From: Candidatus Puniceispirillum marinum IMCC1322
Lineage (GTDB): Bacteria; Pseudomonadota; Alphaproteobacteria; Puniceispirillales; Puniceispirillaceae
Direction of reading: 5' to 3'
NCBI RefSeq assembly: GCF_000024465.1
Contig: NC_014010.1
Span: forward strand, 248,001 to 312,000
DNA: 64,000 nt
Notes under the pieces: model-generated
Seen by the model: only the letters and a program-made list of their open reading frames with translations
What the model was told of the DNA's origin: nothing
Database searches by the model: none
Shown here: positions 52,407 to 61,162 of the stretch, piece by piece
Numbering within the stretch: position 1 is the stretch's first letter
How the letters are laid out: every line of letters starts with the position of its first letter
Translations under genes and position numbers: made by a program

Positions 52407-53294
52407 ATGCCCGCTGTCAATTTAACGGATGTTCTCGAACCTGCTCTGACTGGGCATTATGCTGTTGCAGGTCTTGTTGTGCTTGGGTGGGAAGATGCCG
52501 TCGCCTTTGTTGCCGCTGCCGAACAGCTTGGTCAACCGGTTATTCTGCAAGCTGGCCCAGGCTGTCGTCGGCATACGCCGTTGCCTGTTCTGGGAAAAAT
52601 GTTCCGTCATCTGGCTGATAATGCGTCGGTACCGGTTGTCTGTCATGTTGACCATGCGCGGAGCCTAGAGGAGTGCCAGGCAGGCATCGAGCATGGTTTT
52701 ACATCGGTGATGTTCGATGGTTCGGATTTATCCCTGGCGGAGAATATAGACGCAACGCGTGCAGTCGTTAGCATGGCACATCCGGCAGGCGTCAGTGTCG
52801 AAGGTGAAATAGGCATTGTCGGATATAGTGATGACGCAAAGCAGGATGCCACCGCTACTTTATCGCATAGCACCGACCCCTATGAAGCGGCTAAATTATG
52901 TGTGGATAGCGGCCTTGATGCGCTAGCCATCTCAATTGGTAATGTGCACCTGCAAACAGATAGCAAATGTGAAATTGACCGCAAAACGCTGGCGCTAATT
53001 GAGGATGCAATCATAAACGCGTTTCAGGCAAACAGTATAGATCGACAAACTGTACCGCTGGTTTTGCATGGTGGAAGTGGTATTCCACGCACGGTGCGCG
53101 CTGATCTGGCGCGTACAACATCTATCTGTAAATATAATATAGGCACTGAACTTCGTCAGCGATTTGGTGCTGCATTGCGTCACACGCTTGATGAAAACCC
53201 CACGCAATTTGACCGGATTGGCATTTTAAGTGCGGTAATAACACCAATGCAAAAAGCAACAATGGACATTATGCGCGAGTTCGGTGCACCTTGA
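52407..53294 (+). CDS. Class II fructose-bisphosphate-type aldolase (IolJ/GatY-like)
   Basis: 295 aa zinc-dependent aldolase. Catalytic Asp and zinc His are in VPVVCHVDHARSLEE, further ligands in SVEGEIGIVG and the GNVHLQTDS and LHGGSGIP blocks. It probably cleaves the phosphorylated product of the adjacent PfkB kinase, giving dihydroxyacetone phosphate and a semialdehyde. IolC's DUF2090 domain already covers this step for myo-inositol, so this aldolase fits the parallel branch. 103 bases follow before the next gene. Confidence 0.88.
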   Translation: MPAVNLTDVLEPALTGHYAVAGLVVLGWEDAVAFVAAAEQLGQPVILQAGPGCRRHTPLPVLGKMFRHLADNASVPVVCHVDHARSLEECQAGIEHGFTSVMFDGSDLSLAENIDATRAVVSMAHPAGVSVEGEIGIVGYSDDAKQDATATLSHSTDPYEAAKLCVDSGLDALAISIGNVHLQTDSKCEIDRKTLALIEDAIINAFQANSIDRQTVPLVLHGGSGIPRTVRADLARTTSICKYNIGTELRQRFGAALRHTLDENPTQFDRIGILSAVITPMQKATMDIMREFGAP

Positions 53295-53397
53295 TACGCA
53301 TCAATGCAAGATACATAAATCAATGACTAACTGATATTCAAAAGCTATTTGCATCACGCAATGGCTGAATATAACAACAATAAATAAGGTGGGTGTT

Positions 53398-54288
53398 ATG
53401 ACAAAAATAGGAATTGTTGGAATCGGTGATATGGGAAGTGGCATCGCCAAAAACCTTATTGCTGGCGGATTTGATGTTCATGGCATCGATACTTTGGAAA
53501 AGCGTATGCAAGATTTCGTGGCTATGGGCGGGACAGCCGCAAAGTCACTGGCCGATGTGGCTCAGGATGCGGCGGCTGTTTTCGTTATGGTCATGACAGG
53601 CGCTCAGGCAAAGGGCGTGATTTTTGGCGATGATGGATTAGCCGCACAAATACCACATGGATCAAGCATCATATTGACAGCTACAATCAAACCTGCTGAA
53701 GCTTTGGAAATCGCGACAGGCCTTGAAGGTACAGGGGTTAATCTTATCGATAGTCCTGTTAGTGGCGGATTTCCGGGTGCACAAGGTGGCACATTGACGA
53801 TGATGGCGGCTGGCAATGATGAAGCAATGGAAAGGTGCCGCCCCTTTATGGAGGCTGTTTCTGGCACAATTCACAAAGTAGGTGATGCGGCACCGGCTGG
53901 ACAGATTGTCAAAGCATGTTTGCAGTCGTTGATTGGTTCAATTTTCGCGGCAACATTCGAAGCCGCAACATTAGCAGCCAAAGCCGGTGTGCCCGGTGAA
54001 ATTCTTTATAACGTATTCTCGACGTCTGGGGCGTCAAGCGGCATTACCAATAACGCATTGCAAAAGATCATAGATCGCCAGTTCGAAGGCACCGGAAGTC
54101 ATATTGCGACGATGCATAAGGATCTGACCATTTCATTGGCTCTTGGAGAAGAATTAGGTGTCCCCTTACATACAGCTTCGACAGCCATGCAGTTGTTTCA
54201 TGCTGGTAAAACCAAATACCCGGACGGTGATAATTGGGTTGTAACACGCGTTTTGGAAGATATTGTCGGTGCTGAGTTGCATCGTTAG
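53398..54288 (+). CDS. 3-hydroxyisobutyrate dehydrogenase-family oxidoreductase
   Basis: 296 aa beta-hydroxyacid dehydrogenase, from the ATG at 53398 with AAGGTGGG before it. It has GIVGIGDMGSGIAKNLIAGG (NAD site) and DSPVSGGFPGAQGGTLTMMAAG (substrate-binding). The catalytic Lys is in GQIVKACLQ (K172), but the Asn expected three residues later is Leu. HMHKDL-type sequence follows in ATMHKDLTISLALGEELGV. It could act on an aldonate or on a semialdehyde-derived hydroxyacid of the island. The 103-base upstream gap may hold its own promoter. Confidence 0.83.
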   Translation: MTKIGIVGIGDMGSGIAKNLIAGGFDVHGIDTLEKRMQDFVAMGGTAAKSLADVAQDAAAVFVMVMTGAQAKGVIFGDDGLAAQIPHGSSIILTATIKPAEALEIATGLEGTGVNLIDSPVSGGFPGAQGGTLTMMAAGNDEAMERCRPFMEAVSGTIHKVGDAAPAGQIVKACLQSLIGSIFAATFEAATLAAKAGVPGEILYNVFSTSGASSGITNNALQKIIDRQFEGTGSHIATMHKDLTISLALGEELGVPLHTASTAMQLFHAGKTKYPDGDNWVVTRVLEDIVGAELHR

Positions 54289-54307
54289 TTAGTTATTGGA
54301 GAGTAAA

Positions 54308-55171
54308 ATGAAATTAGGTGTTATTTGTGATGGTATAAGCCGTGATCTTGACCATGCTCTGACTGTGATGAGTGAGTTTGATCTTGAGTATGCTGAGCTG
54401 CAATTTGTATGGGACAAGGAGGTTGGCGATCATGATGTTCAGGAAATCGCCAAAATCAAGGATCTGCTTGAAAAGCACAATAAGCCGGTGTCCTGTCTTT
54501 CACGGCATATTTTCGCTGGCATGACAACTCAGAACAAGCCTGGTGATGCCGACCATGTCCGGCATATGGAGGCCCTGAAGCGGGTTATCGATATGGCACA
54601 TCAGCTTGGGTCACCTTTGGTACGGATTATGACGTCAAAGAAAGAACAAATTCTGTGGGGGCATCATGGGGCTGAAAAATGGAACGTCGCCAAAGGCGCG
54701 TGGGATAGTTTGCCGCCTTTGATCGCCCCAGCTGTTGAATTAGCGCGTGCTGAGGGTGTTCAGCTTGTTGTCGAAACAGGCAACGGAACGATGGTTAATT
54801 CAAACTATACCGCCTGCAAGTTGATTGATGAACTCGATGCCAAGGATGTTTTAAAAGTGCTGTGGGACCCAGGCAATAATTGCTGGTGTCATGAACTGGC
54901 ATATCCAGATGGTTTTGAAACCGTCAAGGATGGCTATCTGGGGCATCTGCATATCAAGGATGTTCTGGTTGATACACCTAAGGCAACGCTTGAAGTGCGC
55001 GAAATGGGTACCGGTCAACTGGCACCGTTATTCGCGCCTATGGCGCAAGCTTTGCGGGACAATAGCTATGATGGTGTGATTTCCTTTGAAAGCGTTTATC
55101 ATACTGGCGATGGCGATTTTGAGAATGGTTTCCGCAAATGTGTTGATCTGTTCAAAACCCATTTTGCATAA
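54308..55171 (+). CDS. Sugar phosphate isomerase/epimerase-type TIM-barrel protein
   Basis: 287 aa AP_endonuc_2-family protein. The start at 54308 follows GGAGAG. Metal-binding residues are probably the Glu in VVETGNG, Asp in WDPGNN, His in LGHLHIKDV and Glu in SFESVYHTGDG. It resembles IolE/IolI-type inosose isomerases and dehydratases in fold only. It is the last gene of the island, 19 bases after the dehydrogenase gene, and could be an epimerase feeding the second branch. Confidence 0.82.
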   Translation: MKLGVICDGISRDLDHALTVMSEFDLEYAELQFVWDKEVGDHDVQEIAKIKDLLEKHNKPVSCLSRHIFAGMTTQNKPGDADHVRHMEALKRVIDMAHQLGSPLVRIMTSKKEQILWGHHGAEKWNVAKGAWDSLPPLIAPAVELARAEGVQLVVETGNGTMVNSNYTACKLIDELDAKDVLKVLWDPGNNCWCHELAYPDGFETVKDGYLGHLHIKDVLVDTPKATLEVREMGTGQLAPLFAPMAQALRDNSYDGVISFESVYHTGDGDFENGFRKCVDLFKTHFA

Positions 55172-55189
55172 TCATCATATGATACAAAT

Positions 55190-55208
55190 GGGGGCACCAT
55201 ATGCCCCC
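55190..55208. terminator. GC-rich hairpin between convergent operons
   Basis: A 7-bp stem GGGGGCA (55190-55196) pairs with TGCCCCC (55202-55208) around a 5-base loop, 18 bases after the isomerase stop. The following T-run is short (GTTTGG), so termination may be partial, or bidirectional with the convergent operon ending at 55276. Confidence 0.55.
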
Positions 55209-55275
55209 GTTTGGTCGGTTGGTATATTGTTGTGTCTGGTTATGTCATCGAAAAGTTATATTTTGTGGTCATATG

Positions 55276-56823
55276 CTAGGCAATAAGGCCAGCAATTTTA
55301 TCGGTAATGATTTTCCCAAGCGAGTTGCGGGGAAGAGCGTCAACAAAGATAACGTCCTTGGGCATTTTATAACGGGCTAGCTTGCCATCAAAATAGTCGA
55401 GGATATCTTGTTTTGAAATAGGCTGGCGCGAGGTATTGCGCACGGCTACCAGAACAGGCACAGCGCCCCATTTGCTGTCATCACGGCCAATAACGACAAA
55501 CTCGACCAGATCAGGATGTCCAAACAAAACACGTTCGAGTTCGGCTGGATAGATGTTTTCACCGCCCGAAATTATCAAATGTTTGGTGCGCCCAACAAAC
55601 CAGTAAAAGCCATTTTCATCAATTCGCGCAACATCTCCAGTATGGAACCACCCATCAGTAAGGGACGCGGCTGTACTGTCCGCATTATTCCAATAGCGCG
55701 TCAGTACATTATTTCCTTTGACCCATATTTCGCCATTCATGCCAGTAGCGACATCGACGCCTTGTTCGTCAACCAGCCGGATCGCGCATAATTTGCCAGC
55801 TTTGCCGATCGACCCTGCCTTTGCAAATGCGTTGTCTTGTGTTTGATAAATCGCAATGGGGCTAGTTTCTGTCGCACCATAGATCTGCACCAAAGGGATA
55901 GCACGATCATGAACCGCATTGATCAGTGCCAGGGGAACATCAGTTGATCCAATCGAGACCATCCTAAGGCTGGATATATCGCTTTTTTGCCAATCTTCAT
56001 ATGTGACTAGAGCTGTTAGAATAGTTGGCACGCAATTGATCAAGGTGATTTTTGATGATGCGATTGTTGCCAGCGTTTCAGCCGGATCAAATTTTTGATG
56101 TAAAACAAGTTGCGCGCCAATCAGAAGTGCAGGTAGAGGCTGTATATTCAAGCCGCCAGCATGAAATAACGGTAAAATATTTAGGACAACATCGTCGGCT
56201 GTCATGTCATAGGCATGGTGACTCATCATCGCATTAGTGATCAAAGCTGATTGCGCCAGCAAAGCGCCTTTTGGGCGTCCGGTGGTGCCTGATGTATAAA
56301 CCAGCAAAATCGGATCATCGACCGACCCGGAAAATGCCTGATCTTGGAGACAGCTGTCTTTGCGAAGATCACATAATGGCAAACCATGATGGCCATTGGC
56401 GGTATCAATGGGAATAGAACGGCACAGCAAACCATTATCGGTTATCAGGCCTATATTATCGCTGAACGCATCGTCAAACAGCAACCATGATGGTATGCAG
56501 TCAGCCAGCTGATAGGCCAGTTCTTCTGCGGATAGGCGCCAGTTTAACGGCACCAGAATGAGACCAAGCCGCGCGGCAGCCATAAGCATGACGAAAATTT
56601 CCGGATTATTCATCCCATAATAGGCGATCCGGTCACCATGCCTGAGCTTACCATCAGCAAGAATATAGGCCGTTGTCTGGTCAATGGCCGCGCATAGATC
56701 GCCATAGGTTATAATCTGATCACCGTAATGAACAGCAATCGCGCTGGCTGGCCGTGCATGATCATGGTCAGGATCAACAGAGATATATTCATCAAGACGC
56801 ATGCCGCTACTCAAATTCAGCAT
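55276..56823 (-). CDS. AMP-forming acyl-CoA synthetase/ligase
   Basis: 515 aa ANL-superfamily enzyme. Core motifs are present: LLVYTSGTTGRPKGALLAQ (P-loop), IYGATETSP, DGWFHTGDVARIDENGFYWF, FVGRTKHLIISGGENIYPAELE and the C-terminal PRNSLGKI Lys. It activates a carboxylate to its CoA thioester. It is the last gene of a four-gene operon, 9 bases after the acyl-CoA-dehydrogenase-fold gene. The substrate is unknown; the neighbours suggest an aromatic or dicarboxylic acid. Confidence 0.87.
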   Translation of the reverse strand: MLNLSSGMRLDEYISVDPDHDHARPASAIAVHYGDQIITYGDLCAAIDQTTAYILADGKLRHGDRIAYYGMNNPEIFVMLMAAARLGLILVPLNWRLSAEELAYQLADCIPSWLLFDDAFSDNIGLITDNGLLCRSIPIDTANGHHGLPLCDLRKDSCLQDQAFSGSVDDPILLVYTSGTTGRPKGALLAQSALITNAMMSHHAYDMTADDVVLNILPLFHAGGLNIQPLPALLIGAQLVLHQKFDPAETLATIASSKITLINCVPTILTALVTYEDWQKSDISSLRMVSIGSTDVPLALINAVHDRAIPLVQIYGATETSPIAIYQTQDNAFAKAGSIGKAGKLCAIRLVDEQGVDVATGMNGEIWVKGNNVLTRYWNNADSTAASLTDGWFHTGDVARIDENGFYWFVGRTKHLIISGGENIYPAELERVLFGHPDLVEFVVIGRDDSKWGAVPVLVAVRNTSRQPISKQDILDYFDGKLARYKMPKDVIFVDALPRNSLGKIITDKIAGLIA

Positions 56824-56832
56824 ATGGCATGT

Positions 56833-58125
56833 TCAAGCATCGCTTTCACCAGGTTGGTATAATGCCCCACGGCCAAGCATATCGGTGCATAATTCAGCCG
56901 TCCACGGCAACATCAATGCACCGCACCGGCTGTCACGATATAGACGTTCAAGTTGCAGTGAACGCAACATAGCCTGTCCACCGCATGTTCTAACAGCTAG
57001 TTGCGCAATCGCATTTGCGTTTTCCATGACCGTATATTGTGCGGCCCACGCCCTATGCAGGGAATCCTCACTTGGATTTGGGCAGGCTTCTGAAATTGAC
57101 TGAAACCATAATGATTTGGTTTGTTCCAGCGTGATTTTCATCTGTGCCACAGCAAGCTGTTTGGTCGGATACATGCGGCGCTTGACCGGCGGTGTGCCTG
57201 GCTGTTCACCTCGTAAATAGCGGATAGTAAAGTCATAGGCAGCTTGCGCAATACCCATATAGGCAGGCGTCAATGTCATGAACATATGCGGCCATCTTTT
57301 TGCGGCCTGAAAGTAAATGCCACGAGGCATAAGCTGTTCGCTGAAAGGCACAAAAACATCTTTGAAAATGAGAGTGCGTGATACCGTCCCTCGCATGCCA
57401 AGTGGATCCCATTCACCCTCAACCGATACACCTTCGGCATCGGCCGGAATGGCAATATACATTGTGTTAGATCGAGATGGTTTTGTATCTTCTGTGGCAA
57501 GTTCGGTACATAGAACACCATAATAATTGGCATGTCCCGATAGCGATGCAAAAATCTTTTTACCGTTGATGATCCAGCCGCCATCGCCCAGCAAAGCGGT
57601 TGTGCCAAATGCGGCATGGCCAGCTGCTGCTGCGCCACCTTCGGAAAATGGTTGCGCGTAAATGGCACCATCATTCAGAATGCGGGCATAATGTTTCTGT
57701 CGCATCGCATTATGTTTTGCCCGTGTGTCATCGTCCATCTCCAGCCCATCAGCTAAAAAGCCGGTCCATAGGCATGAACTAACATGCATGTTAAAGGTCA
57801 GGGCTGTTGCACCGCAATAGCGCCCAATCTCGGCCGCCGCAAGCATATAGGCTTTCAGATCGGCACCGCGACCACCATGCTCTTTAGGCACGCATATGCC
57901 CATTAAATCATGCTTGTGAAGATCGACATAATTTTCGGTTGGGAAACGTGCCTCACGATCAATTCCCGGGGCACGATCTGCAAATCTGGAACATGCTAGC
58001 TCACGTGTTTCCTGACATAGGCGCGCTTCAAAATCGGTTAGTTTCCAGTCAACAGGGTCAAACATCGGTGCATGTGCCTGATTATCTTGTCCTGCATCAA
58101 GACTGCTTTGCTTTAAATCGTCCAC
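56833..58125 (-). CDS. Acyl-CoA dehydrogenase-fold flavoprotein with atypical active site
   Basis: 430 aa. Family features include GICVPKEHGGRGADLKAYML, AQPFSEGGAAAAG (flavin/substrate binding), GWIINGKKIFASLSGHANYY and TVMENANAIAQLAVRTCGGQAML. Where short-chain acyl-CoA dehydrogenases have YEGT with the catalytic Glu, this protein has LPWT (about 406-409). That suggests either a base elsewhere or a reaction other than alpha,beta-dehydrogenation, such as flavin-dependent hydroxylation. It lies between the ligase and the hydrolase genes with gaps of 9 and 7 bases. Confidence 0.82.
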   Translation of the reverse strand: MDDLKQSSLDAGQDNQAHAPMFDPVDWKLTDFEARLCQETRELACSRFADRAPGIDREARFPTENYVDLHKHDLMGICVPKEHGGRGADLKAYMLAAAEIGRYCGATALTFNMHVSSCLWTGFLADGLEMDDDTRAKHNAMRQKHYARILNDGAIYAQPFSEGGAAAAGHAAFGTTALLGDGGWIINGKKIFASLSGHANYYGVLCTELATEDTKPSRSNTMYIAIPADAEGVSVEGEWDPLGMRGTVSRTLIFKDVFVPFSEQLMPRGIYFQAAKRWPHMFMTLTPAYMGIAQAAYDFTIRYLRGEQPGTPPVKRRMYPTKQLAVAQMKITLEQTKSLWFQSISEACPNPSEDSLHRAWAAQYTVMENANAIAQLAVRTCGGQAMLRSLQLERLYRDSRCGALMLPWTAELCTDMLGRGALYQPGESDA

Positions 58126-58132
58126 TATATGT

Positions 58133-58915
58133 TCATCCCTGATTCACTAGAAAATCGCGCACTATATCATTAACAATATCACTTGCTTCACTATTGACTA
58201 AATGCCCGGCTTTTTCAACAAGGTGAAATTGACTTTCTTGAATGCGCGTAGCCATCTTTTGCATGCTGGCGGCAGGAGCGTTCTGATCCTCTTCACCTGC
58301 AATCAGGCAAGTGGGCATAGTCAGAAGATGCTGATCATCGCGCCGGTTAAACGTCGTCAGACACCTTATAATCTGGCGATAGGTTGCCTCAGGCACCGCC
58401 GCCATCGCCATTATGGCGTCTTGTATGGTTTCTTGGCTGGCAATCGATCCTGTTATCTCAGGAACAAATTCAGTAGCCAGATCAGCCATGGTTTTGCCCT
58501 TATCAAGCGGAGCTAGGCGGTCAGCCAGAAAGCGATCCTTGAAACTGTCATCACGGCCACCAAAAGCGGCGCTAGTCGCGATCAATATAAGAGATCGGAC
58601 GCGATCGGGATGCCGTATGGCTATTTCTTGTGCCAGCATGCCGCCAATTGACTGCCCCATGATATGCGCAGATGCAATATCGAGCGCATCCATAAAAGCG
58701 ATTAAACTGTTACTGAGGTTTTCAAAAGTGACGTCGGTGAGGGGGTGCGATCCGTTATATCCGGGCATATTCCATGCCAACAATCTAAAATCATTGGCAA
58801 GTCCGGTGCTTTGTGCGGCAAAGCTAGTGTCATTGCCGCCAATACCGTGAAGACAGATGACGGGCTGACCCGAACTGCCGCTATCTTTGTATGTATGGCC
58901 AGCTATGAGTGACAT
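58133..58915 (-). CDS. Alpha/beta-fold hydrolase
   Basis: 260 aa. The oxyanion motif is CLHGIGGND, the nucleophile Ser89 is in MGQSIGGM, the acid is probably the Asp in AGEEDQNAP and the His is in EKAGHLVNSE. It resembles PcaD- and NicD-type hydrolases of ring-cleavage pathways. Its ATG overlaps the stop of the NicX-like gene, so it probably hydrolyses that enzyme's ring-opened product. Confidence 0.85.
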   Translation of the reverse strand: MSLIAGHTYKDSGSSGQPVICLHGIGGNDTSFAAQSTGLANDFRLLAWNMPGYNGSHPLTDVTFENLSNSLIAFMDALDIASAHIMGQSIGGMLAQEIAIRHPDRVRSLILIATSAAFGGRDDSFKDRFLADRLAPLDKGKTMADLATEFVPEITGSIASQETIQDAIMAMAAVPEATYRQIIRCLTTFNRRDDQHLLTMPTCLIAGEEDQNAPAASMQKMATRIQESQFHLVEKAGHLVNSEASDIVNDIVRDFLVNQG

Positions 58916-59949
58916 CAGCAGATCACACCACCATCAACCATTTTTTGACCATCCAATGTGATTGTGCAATCCATCATCGGTAAATCGAAATGCCCTTCTG
59001 TATAGCGGTTGGCAAATTCATTCGCGCCAGTCGAGAATAGAAAATTACCGGCAAGGGCGCGCAACTCAGTGCCATTCAAGTCATCCTTGTCATACATGGT
59101 AAGCGCTTCGTATCGGGCATGTGGATTTAGTCCCCACCCGACATGGCTTGTTGCATAGGCCAATGGATCATTAAAACCGGCAAGATAATGGCGCATCAAG
59201 CAGGCATCAGTGCCGTCACCATCAATCTGGGTAACAAAATCATCAGTGATATGAAACCGCACTTCGCTCTCAAAGTAACGTTTAAAAGTCAGGTTGATAT
59301 CACCTGGTTTAAAGACCAATACGCCGTTGGTTGATGCTGTGTGTGGAAAGCTGACCACGAGGCCGCCAGGCCAATGTGCCAAAGTCCCCGGACGATCAGT
59401 CCATCCCCAAACGCCAACCGTAATGGTGTTGGCCATTGCCACACGTAAATTTGTGCCGGCGGTTGATGTGACGTGCATTTCAGATGCGATACGGCACGCT
59501 GTAACAGCGCGCTTGACGCTGTCTTTGAGCGTCGGATCAAGCGGCAGGCGTGCCAGAATTTCAGGGTGCTCATTGGAAATGCTCATGATGCGTGCGCCCG
59601 ATTTCAGAATATCTGATGTTGGCTGGGCATGCATGAGCCCTTCGACTGTAAGATCAATGATAAAATCGGCTTTACATAGGGCTTCAACAATATGCGGTTC
59701 CCCATCAAGAACATTAGACGCGCCCGTTGAACGGACAATAGGCGCGCATGTCGCCGGTCTTGTTTGCGTACGCGTAATGTCAAAGGGAAGGTTGAGTTGC
59801 TGTAATGCCAGTTCGGTCAGCATGATATTGACGTGACGGCTATGTGACTCAATTAGAACAATGATTTTTTCATTGGCGCTGGCTTTACACAAGCTAAACA
59901 AAGATACAAAAGCATCGAGCCATTGTTTTTGAATGGGGTTGTCCTGCAT
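58915..59949 (-). CDS. NicX-like (2,5-dihydroxypyridine 5,6-dioxygenase family) metalloenzyme
   Basis: 344 aa of the M29 aminopeptidase-like fold used by NicX. Candidate iron ligands H269 (in TSHVGWGLNPHARYE), H320 and D322 (in EGHFDLPMMDCTI) sit at nearly the same positions as the reported NicX ligands H265, H318 and D320. NicX cleaves the pyridine ring of 2,5-dihydroxypyridine in nicotinate breakdown. It is the first gene of the operon and overlaps the hydrolase gene. No NicC-type hydroxylase or NicAB is in the window, so the actual substrate may be different. Confidence 0.75.
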   Translation of the reverse strand: MQDNPIQKQWLDAFVSLFSLCKASANEKIIVLIESHSRHVNIMLTELALQQLNLPFDITRTQTRPATCAPIVRSTGASNVLDGEPHIVEALCKADFIIDLTVEGLMHAQPTSDILKSGARIMSISNEHPEILARLPLDPTLKDSVKRAVTACRIASEMHVTSTAGTNLRVAMANTITVGVWGWTDRPGTLAHWPGGLVVSFPHTASTNGVLVFKPGDINLTFKRYFESEVRFHITDDFVTQIDGDGTDACLMRHYLAGFNDPLAYATSHVGWGLNPHARYEALTMYDKDDLNGTELRALAGNFLFSTGANEFANRYTEGHFDLPMMDCTITLDGQKMVDGGVIC

Positions 59950-60111
59950 TTTACCTGCATCATCAAATCGAGACGGTATTATTACCGACTTTCGACAATC
60001 ATATTATCAATCTTGCTGGTATTTGAAAGACAGTGTTTGCTGTATTAGCGATTAATTGTCTGCAAATTGGGTTTTAAGTTGTGTTTGGCACATTTGTTGC
60101 TCTTTTTGCGC

Positions 60112-61101
60112 ATGATTAAAAACCGTAACACCATTCAATATGTATGTGCATTTCTGATACTTCATCTCGGCATGTCGTCACATGTGTGGGCGCGTGATGT
60201 TGATTGTGAGGCGCTGGCCGCACAGGCGGAAATCGACTATGCAATCCCGTCTGGTATCATGCAGGGCATAGCCCGGGTTGAATCAGGACGCATTGGTCTT
60301 GATGGTAAACGCAGATCGTGGCCATGGACGGTCAATGATGGCGTTGAAGGGTTGTTTTTCGAAGATCAGGCATCCGCGCTTGAATTTGTCGAGGTCAGCT
60401 ATGCCAATGGTGAAAATAGCGTTGACGTCGGTTGTATGCAGATTAATACCAAATGGCATAAAGATAATTTTCGTGATTTTGCCGAGATGTTCGATCCCAA
60501 TGTCAATATGGATTATGCGGCGTCATTCCTGATTATTCTGCGTAACCGTCATGGTAGCTGGGATCAGGCAATCCGCCATTATCATTCAAATGACCCCAGT
60601 AAAAATGAACGCTATGTGCGCAAAGTTCATGCCGTTATGGCGGTAGAAGGCCATGAATTACCTTCATCACCACAATTGATGAAGGCGGTTTTAACAGTAC
60701 CATCGACTTTGCCAAAAACGAAGCCAAAGCCTAGGCCTAAGGTTAATGTTGCCATGTCGATACCGGCACAACCAAAAGCCTTACCGCAAACCAAACCAAA
60801 GATCAAAATAGGCCTTAAAACCCTTGCCGCTTCAAAGATACCAGAACCTATTTCAGGCCCTGCTTCTGTAACTAAAGATAGTGTGTCGCCTTCAGTCGCA
60901 TTGGCTAAACCAAACAATAACATCATTAAAGCTAAGCATAATCTGCCAAAGAACCTAAGCAAGCCAGTTGCTGTGAGCACATTGCCTGTGCCAGTTGCCG
61001 CACCATCAGGTGATGATTTGATAAAGCAAAGGCAACCCCATATCGCCAAGAATTGGCGCAAGGTGCTGGAATTTAGAGCAGGTTTTGCAAAGCAAGGATA
61101 A
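60112..61101 (+). CDS. Lytic transglycosylase (SLT domain) with Pro/Lys-rich tail
   Basis: 329 aa from the ATG at 60112. A hydrophobic segment (YVCAFLILHLGMSSHVWA) acts as a signal peptide. The SLT domain (about 35-185) has the catalytic Glu in GIARVESGRIG and the typical SVDVGCMQINTKWHKDNF and AIRHYHSNDPSKNERYV blocks. The rest is a low-complexity, basic, proline-rich region (KTKPKPRPKV and repeats) that may bind the cell wall. It cleaves peptidoglycan in the periplasm. No secretion-system genes are adjacent. Confidence 0.83.
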   Translation: MIKNRNTIQYVCAFLILHLGMSSHVWARDVDCEALAAQAEIDYAIPSGIMQGIARVESGRIGLDGKRRSWPWTVNDGVEGLFFEDQASALEFVEVSYANGENSVDVGCMQINTKWHKDNFRDFAEMFDPNVNMDYAASFLIILRNRHGSWDQAIRHYHSNDPSKNERYVRKVHAVMAVEGHELPSSPQLMKAVLTVPSTLPKTKPKPRPKVNVAMSIPAQPKALPQTKPKIKIGLKTLAASKIPEPISGPASVTKDSVSPSVALAKPNNNIIKAKHNLPKNLSKPVAVSTLPVPVAAPSGDDLIKQRQPHIAKNWRKVLEFRAGFAKQG

Positions 61102-61142
61102 GCATAAATAGTTTATTAATATACAGCATTATTATATAAGTA

Positions 61143-61162
61143 TAAATTATTGTAATAATTTA
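61143..61162. repeat. AT-only dyad TAAATTATT-GT-AATAATTTA between convergent genes
   Basis: A perfect 9-bp inverted repeat with a 2-base centre covers the end of azlD, in a very AT-rich gap (61102-61159). The loop is too short for a good hairpin and there is no GC in the stem, so a terminator role is doubtful. It may be chance. Confidence 0.25.

Noticed and set aside
59294-59836. A 180-codon plus-strand open frame.
   Set aside because: Fully antisense to the NicX-like gene, whose metal ligands and family motifs are intact.
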